Below the pieces are notes generated by a model, which did not search any database, was not told the DNA's origin, and saw nothing but the letters and a program-made list of their open reading frames with translations. Shown piece after piece: positions 59,675 through 64,000 of a DNA stretch of 64,000 nucleotides; the stretch's first letter is position 1, and each line of letters starts with the position of its first letter. The DNA is from JAAURS01 sp044923475 (GTDB lineage Bacteria > Cyanobacteriota > Cyanobacteriia > Thermosynechococcales > Thermosynechococcaceae). The stretch spans positions 186,001 to 250,000 of the forward strand of contig NZ_CP137338.1 in the NCBI RefSeq assembly GCF_044923475.1, in the 5' to 3' direction. The translations under genes were made by a program, and so were the position numbers.

Positions 59675-62600
59675 TTAGAGGCGGGCCAGGCGATCGCGCA
59701 AAATCTCCGTCTGCTTCTGGGCCTCGGCTAGCGTATCTCGCGCGCCTTGAACCACTTCCGGGGGCGCTTGATCGACAAACTTTTGGTTTTGCAGACGGCC
59801 TTGGAAAGACTGCACTTCTTTCTCCGCCTTCGCCAGATCTTTTTCCAGCTTGGCGCGGAGGGCTTCAATATCGATTACCCCCGCTAAGGGAATCAGCACC
59901 TGGACAGTTCCCGTCACGCCCACCATCGTTTGCTTCAGATCGTCTTCGATGATCGCAGCCGTCAGGGTCAGGTCCGAAACCTTCGCCAAGTCCTTGATGT
60001 AGTCTTGTCCGTTGGTTAGGGCGAGCCGTTCGCGATCGCTTTCGCTTTGCAGCGTCACTGCAATCGGCAGGCCGGGTTTGATATTGGCTTCCTGACGCAG
60101 ATTGCGAATCGTGCGGATGGTATCGATAATCAACTCAAACTGTGCTGCAATATCTAAGGTCGCAGGTGCCGTCGTTGCAATGAGTTCGCGATCGGAGGTT
60201 TTAATAGCCCGCAACCGCTGAAGTGCAAGTACGGCAGTATTGTCTTCTAACACTTCCGAAGCTTTAGGAGAAGTATCGTTCGAGCCATCGCGAATGGATT
60301 TGATTATTTTGTCCTTCTCTTGGCTGACAGAACGGGTGAAGGCTTGACGGCGATCGCTCCAGAGCAGGTTCTTATAAATAAATTGCCCTAAATAAAACAG
60401 CCCAAACAGCTCCAGAGCATTTTCGACAAAGGGGATAGCGTTGAGGGTACTCAGCACCCCATCCAAAATATTTACCCCAATCACCGCAACAAACACCACC
60501 AGTCCAATGACCAAAACGGACTGATACTGTAAAACCCATTGGAGCAGTTTTTCTGGCTCTGCTAAAAACGTGAGGATATCTGGCTTAGGGGGCGCAGAGG
60601 ATTTGGTCTGAGAGGGTAAAGACCTCGCGGATTCAGCGACATCTGGCTCCGGTTTCTCCCAGGGGTCGTCCAGGCTAATCTGGACAACGGGTGCCGTCAC
60701 CTCAGGGTAAGGCTGGAGGGCCAAAAAGCGATCGTCCGTCGATTGGGTGAGGCTGTGCCAAATTTCCTCCGTGACGTGGGGCATAAACGGATGCAAGAGC
60801 TTGAGGGTTCCCTCTAGGACATAGGCAAGCGTCTGCTGGGCCGCAAGGCGAGAGGGGCTGTCGTCTTGGCGCAGGCGGGGTTTGACTAACTCAATGTACC
60901 AGTCACAAAAGTCGCCCCAAATAAATTCGTAGAGGTTTTTGGCCGCTTCGCCGAGTCCGTAGTTGTCAATGGAAGATCGCGTTTGGGACACGAGGCGCTC
61001 GTACTTTTCTAAAATCCAGCGATCGGCCAGTTCCAGCTTGTCGCGCTCGGGTGCGCCCAACTGAGCGGGGGATTGCCCCTTGAGGTTCATCATCACAAAT
61101 CGAGAGGCATTCCAGAGCTTATTGGCAAAGTTACGGGATGCTTCTACAGATTTGGATTCGTCGGTTTCGCGGTTGTATTCCAAGCTAATATCTTGGCCCG
61201 CTCCCGCCACTTCTCTAATTAGGGTGTAGCGCAGAGCATCGGTGCCGTATTTAGCAATCAAAAGCAGCGGGTCGATGCCGTTGTTAGAAGACTTGGACAT
61301 CTTCTTGCCGTTTTCGTCCCGCACCAGGCCGTGGATGTAGACATCCTTAAAGGGAATCTCTCCCGTAAAGTGGGAGGCCATCAGCGCCATCCGCGCCACC
61401 CAGAAAAAGATGATGTCAAATCCAGTAACCAGGGTGGTGGTGGGGTAGTAAAAGCTCAAATCTTCGGTTTGCTCCGGCCAGCCGAGGGTCGAGAACGGCC
61501 ACAATCCTGACGAGAACCAGGTGTCCAACACGTCTGGATCTTGCTGGATTTTGACGCCATCGCCAAACTGGGCAACGGCCTTTTCCCACGCCTCCCCTTC
61601 AGATTTTGCCACCACAAAGGGCGTGTTGTCGCGAATCTCGCCCTCGGTTTCGCTGATGGCGTACCAGGCCGGAATCTGATGTCCCCACCACAATTGACGC
61701 GAAATACACCAGTCTTTCAGGTTCACTAGCCAGTCGCGGTATACCTTGGTCCATCGCTCCGGCACGAAGCGAGGGGATTGTTCTTCATCCAAGAACGCCA
61801 GCGTCTTTTGGGCGATCGCCTCAACCTTGACAAACCACTGTGTCGAAATCAGCGGTTCCACGGGGACTTTCCCGCGATCGCTGTAGGGCACCGTATGCTT
61901 GTAGTCTTCAGTTTTGACCAACACCCCTTCGTTTTGGAGCCAGTCAATCACTTCCTTGCGGGCATCAAATCGGTCTAGCCCTTCAAACGGCCCACCATTT
62001 TCGTTGAGAGTGCCATCTTTGTTGAGGATATTAATAAAGGGTAAATTGTGACGCTGACCCATGGCAAAGTCGTTGAGGTCATGGGCAGGAGTCACTTTGA
62101 CACAACCCGTCCCAAAGGCCGGATCCACGAGCTCATCCCCAAAAATGGGGATCTCCCGATCCATGATGGGCAGCTTGAGGGTTTTGCCGATGAGGTGTTT
62201 GTAGCGATCGTCCTGGGGATTCACCGCGACACCTGTATCGCCCAGCATGGTTTCAGGACGGGTGGTGGCAACCTCAACGTATCCCGAGCCATCGGTGAGG
62301 GGATAGCGGAAATGCCACAGATGTCCGTCTACTTCTTTGTTTTCAACTTCAAGGTCGGATACCGCTGACTGACTGGCAGGGCACCAGTTCACCATATAGT
62401 TGCCGCGATAGATCAGCCCTTCGTCATAAAAACGCACGAAGGCTTCCAGAACCGCTTTGGACAATCCCTCATCCAGCGTGAAGCGCTCGCGGCTCCAGTC
62501 TACAGATACCCCCAAGCGCCGGAGCTGATTTACGATCGTTCCGCTGGATTCCGCTTTCCAGGCCCACGCTCGCTCTAGATAGGCATCCCGCCCGATCTGC

Positions 62601-62926
62601 TGGCGCGTTGTTCCCTCTGCCTTCAGCTTGTTGTCCATGACGGTGCTGACGGCAATGCTGGCGTGGTCGGTGCCGGGGAGCCATAGGGTATTGCGCCCAA
62701 TCATGCGGTGATAGCGCACCAGCGTATCGATGAGGGCGCTCTCAAAGGCGTGACCCATGTGCAGACTGCCCGTGACGTTGGGAGGCGGAATCACAACGCA
62801 GTAGGGTTCTCCTCCCTTCGATGGATCGGCTTGAAAGGCATGGTTTTGTTCCCAAGCGGCTTGCCATTTAGCTTCCGTGGCGCTGGGTTCGTACTGGCTG
62901 GAAAGGGCGGGGAGGGTTTCAGTCAT
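59675..62926 (-). CDS. valS: Valyl-tRNA synthetase with CAAD membrane domain
   Basis: A 1083-residue class I synthetase charging tRNA-Val. It has the HIGH motif PPNVTGSLHMGHA (about residue 50), the editing domain, and the KMSKS motif GKKMSKSSNNG (about 543). An anticodon-binding domain is interrupted at about 770-885 by a CAAD insertion: a Pro/Ser linker, TFLAEPEKLLQWVLQ, two hydrophobic helices (VLVIGLVVFVAVIGVNIL and LFGLFYLGQFIYKNLL) and a charged tail. A C-terminal coiled coil follows. CAAD domains tether synthetases to thylakoid membranes in some cyanobacteria. Bacterial ValRS is normally about 900-950 residues, so the insertion explains the extra length. Confidence 0.95.
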   Translation of the reverse strand: MTETLPALSSQYEPSATEAKWQAAWEQNHAFQADPSKGGEPYCVVIPPPNVTGSLHMGHAFESALIDTLVRYHRMIGRNTLWLPGTDHASIAVSTVMDNKLKAEGTTRQQIGRDAYLERAWAWKAESSGTIVNQLRRLGVSVDWSRERFTLDEGLSKAVLEAFVRFYDEGLIYRGNYMVNWCPASQSAVSDLEVENKEVDGHLWHFRYPLTDGSGYVEVATTRPETMLGDTGVAVNPQDDRYKHLIGKTLKLPIMDREIPIFGDELVDPAFGTGCVKVTPAHDLNDFAMGQRHNLPFINILNKDGTLNENGGPFEGLDRFDARKEVIDWLQNEGVLVKTEDYKHTVPYSDRGKVPVEPLISTQWFVKVEAIAQKTLAFLDEEQSPRFVPERWTKVYRDWLVNLKDWCISRQLWWGHQIPAWYAISETEGEIRDNTPFVVAKSEGEAWEKAVAQFGDGVKIQQDPDVLDTWFSSGLWPFSTLGWPEQTEDLSFYYPTTTLVTGFDIIFFWVARMALMASHFTGEIPFKDVYIHGLVRDENGKKMSKSSNNGIDPLLLIAKYGTDALRYTLIREVAGAGQDISLEYNRETDESKSVEASRNFANKLWNASRFVMMNLKGQSPAQLGAPERDKLELADRWILEKYERLVSQTRSSIDNYGLGEAAKNLYEFIWGDFCDWYIELVKPRLRQDDSPSRLAAQQTLAYVLEGTLKLLHPFMPHVTEEIWHSLTQSTDDRFLALQPYPEVTAPVVQISLDDPWEKPEPDVAESARSLPSQTKSSAPPKPDILTFLAEPEKLLQWVLQYQSVLVIGLVVFVAVIGVNILDGVLSTLNAIPFVENALELFGLFYLGQFIYKNLLWSDRRQAFTRSVSQEKDKIIKSIRDGSNDTSPKASEVLEDNTAVLALQRLRAIKTSDRELIATTAPATLDIAAQFELIIDTIRTIRNLRQEANIKPGLPIAVTLQSESDRERLALTNGQDYIKDLAKVSDLTLTAAIIEDDLKQTMVGVTGTVQVLIPLAGVIDIEALRAKLEKDLAKAEKEVQSFQGRLQNQKFVDQAPPEVVQGARDTLAEAQKQTEILRDRLARL

Positions 62927-63099
62927 AAAGCAATGGGATCGCGTTCAAAGGATTGAGACTACTGAACAACGGGCAAAATAAAACGGTATTAATCACTCCA
63001 ATACTAAACCTTTGAGGTGGATTGAGTCCTATTGTATTGACATCCTGAAGAGGGTTGCGCCAAGAAAAACAATGTACCTTAACCTACCCTTGGTTTCGA

Positions 63100-63148
63100 T
63101 TGCAGACATTTGATGTTATTGTATAATGTGGATCTTCTTGAGAAGATC
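63100..63148 (+). promoter_or_regulatory. Promoter and palindrome upstream of porin gene
   Basis: TTGCAG (63100-63105), a 16-base spacer and a consensus TATAAT (63122-63127) make a credible sigma-70-type promoter. Starting at 63131, about where transcription would begin, lies GATCTTCT-TG-AGAAGATC, an exact 8-bp inverted repeat with a 2-base centre. It may be an operator or a stabilising 5' stem-loop. The start codon follows 65 bp later with GAGG as ribosome-binding site. Confidence 0.55.
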
Positions 63149-63213
63149 TATCAATAGCGAACTGTTTGAAAGTTTTTAGAGCGGTTCAACTTTTTATCAG
63201 GTGTGAGGATTAC

Positions 63214-64000
63214 ATGAATTTCAATCAGTCCGCGCTATCTTGGCGCGTTCAGCTATCTTTCTTGGGTCTAGTTGCAAGTAGCTCCTTGTTTTTAACGACT
63301 ACAGCAAAAGCCAATGACCTCAGCGAGTCTCCAGCTTCGACTTCAGTGCCCACTGCTTCAACAAATTTGTCTGCGGCCCCGCCAGACGATCTGCCCGCAA
63401 CATTTTCACCCCTCATAACAGATGTCAACAGCACAGATGAAGCCGGACAAGTGACGTCCGTTTCTCAACTCTCTGACGTACAGCCAACGGACTGGGCGTT
63501 TCAGGCGTTACAGTCTTTGGTCGAGCGTTATGGCTGTATTGCTGGGTATCCCGACGGCACCTTTCGCGGCAATAGAGCCGCAACGCGTTATGAATTGGCT
63601 GCTGCCCTCAATGCTTGCCTCGATCAAATTAGCGATAGGTTTGCCACCAAAGAAGATCTAGCTGCAGTTCAAGCCCTGCAGGAAGAATTTAAGACAGAGC
63701 TTGCCACCCTAAAAGGCAGAGTGGATGGGTTAGAGGCCCGCACTAAAACCCTCGAAGCCCAGCAGTTTTCAACCACCACTAAATTGAGCGGGGAAGTCAT
63801 TTTTGCAGGGGCGCAAACCTTTACAGACAATGACAGAAGAGCCGTCGCTACCGGAACACCAGTAGCCCCGCTCAATTCCCGTTTCTTTTCCGGCTACCGC
63901 GCCCGGTTGAACTTCGACACGAGCTTTACGGGTGAAGATAGACTTCGCGTTCGCTTGCAAGCACGGGATGTCGCCAGCGTTAACACCTCTGTTGGCACAA
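63214..64000 (+). CDS. Iron-uptake-type porin with SLH domain, 3'-truncated
   Basis: The first 262 residues of a cyanobacterial outer-membrane porin (SomA/iron uptake porin family). A signal peptide (about 1-33, ending TTTAKA) is followed by a low-complexity Ser/Thr/Ala stretch and an SLH domain that binds the peptidoglycan-linked polymer (VQPTDWAFQALQSLVERYGC, GYPDGTFRGNRAATRYELAAAL). A coiled-coil spacer (LQEEFKTELATLKGRVDGLEAR in part) and the first beta-barrel strands follow. The gene runs past the window edge. Family members are about 500-600 residues. Confidence 0.9.
   Translation, partial: MNFNQSALSWRVQLSFLGLVASSSLFLTTTAKANDLSESPASTSVPTASTNLSAAPPDDLPATFSPLITDVNSTDEAGQVTSVSQLSDVQPTDWAFQALQSLVERYGCIAGYPDGTFRGNRAATRYELAAALNACLDQISDRFATKEDLAAVQALQEEFKTELATLKGRVDGLEARTKTLEAQQFSTTTKLSGEVIFAGAQTFTDNDRRAVATGTPVAPLNSRFFSGYRARLNFDTSFTGEDRLRVRLQARDVASVNTSVGT

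Overview
The window is a piece of a cyanobacterial chromosome. The evidence is the high density of HIP1 octamers (GCGATCGC), the presence of ntcA, a DUF3134 protein, a fused arginine dihydrolase (ArgZ/AgrE type), a BT1-type transporter, a carotenoid oxygenase, an SLH-domain iron-uptake-type porin and a valyl-tRNA synthetase carrying the CAAD membrane domain. Coding DNA is moderately GC-rich except for a conspicuously AT-rich block at about 31.7-39.9 kb. Nothing in the sequence fixes the genus.

Layout. 1-8.6 kb: 3' part of acnB, an M20 amidohydrolase, a Cache-HAMP-GGDEF diguanylate cyclase, a ComM/YifB ATPase and a carboxyl-terminal processing protease. 8.7-18.6 kb: DUF3134 protein, argZ, a NarL-type response regulator, a low-molecular-weight phosphatase, a carotenoid oxygenase, a BT1 transporter, a propeller-like membrane-anchored protein, then the divergent pair fabI / ntcA with a structured ntcA leader. 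18.6-19.5 kb: decayed ISAs1-type transposase followed by a MazF-type toxin-antitoxin pair. 19.6-25.6 kb: two secreted hypothetical proteins, a Tat-exported PhoX phosphatase, Fur with a cluster of inverted operator-like repeats, tsaE and a RimK-like ligase. 25.6-31.7 kb: a DUF4351 protein, a HEAT-repeat protein, a NurA nuclease, a photolyase-family protein and two Uma2 proteins.

31.7-41.6 kb is the most interesting part. Two paralogous type IV pilins are followed by two tandem TPR + GT41 (SPINDLY/OGT-like) glycosyltransferases and then two FkbM methyltransferases on the opposite strand, one of them fused to a TPR-like region. I read this as a candidate pilin O-glycosylation and glycan-methylation locus. 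It is AT-rich, nearly free of HIP1 sites, and carries several long hairpins and a MITE-like element.

41.6-47.7 kb: a DUF4351 nuclease-like protein next to a 47-bp decayed copy of its own end, another Uma2 protein, a TPR-like membrane protein, an overlapping cluster of three minor pseudopilins and a divergent WcaJ-like sugar transferase whose usual Asp-Glu catalytic pair reads Glu-Cys. Together these suggest pseudopilin-assisted polysaccharide export. 47.8-52.8 kb: lipA with an ABC exporter, tRNA-Leu(GAG) with an intrinsic terminator, two overlapping small unknown genes, and nadA. 52.8-59.6 kb: an amidohydrolase, a third DUF4351 protein, a 2-oxoglutarate oxygenase, a 127-bp tandem duplication of the promoter of a secreted TPR protein, a fourth Uma2 protein and a macro-domain protein. 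59.7-64 kb: valS with its CAAD insertion and the 5' part of a porin gene.
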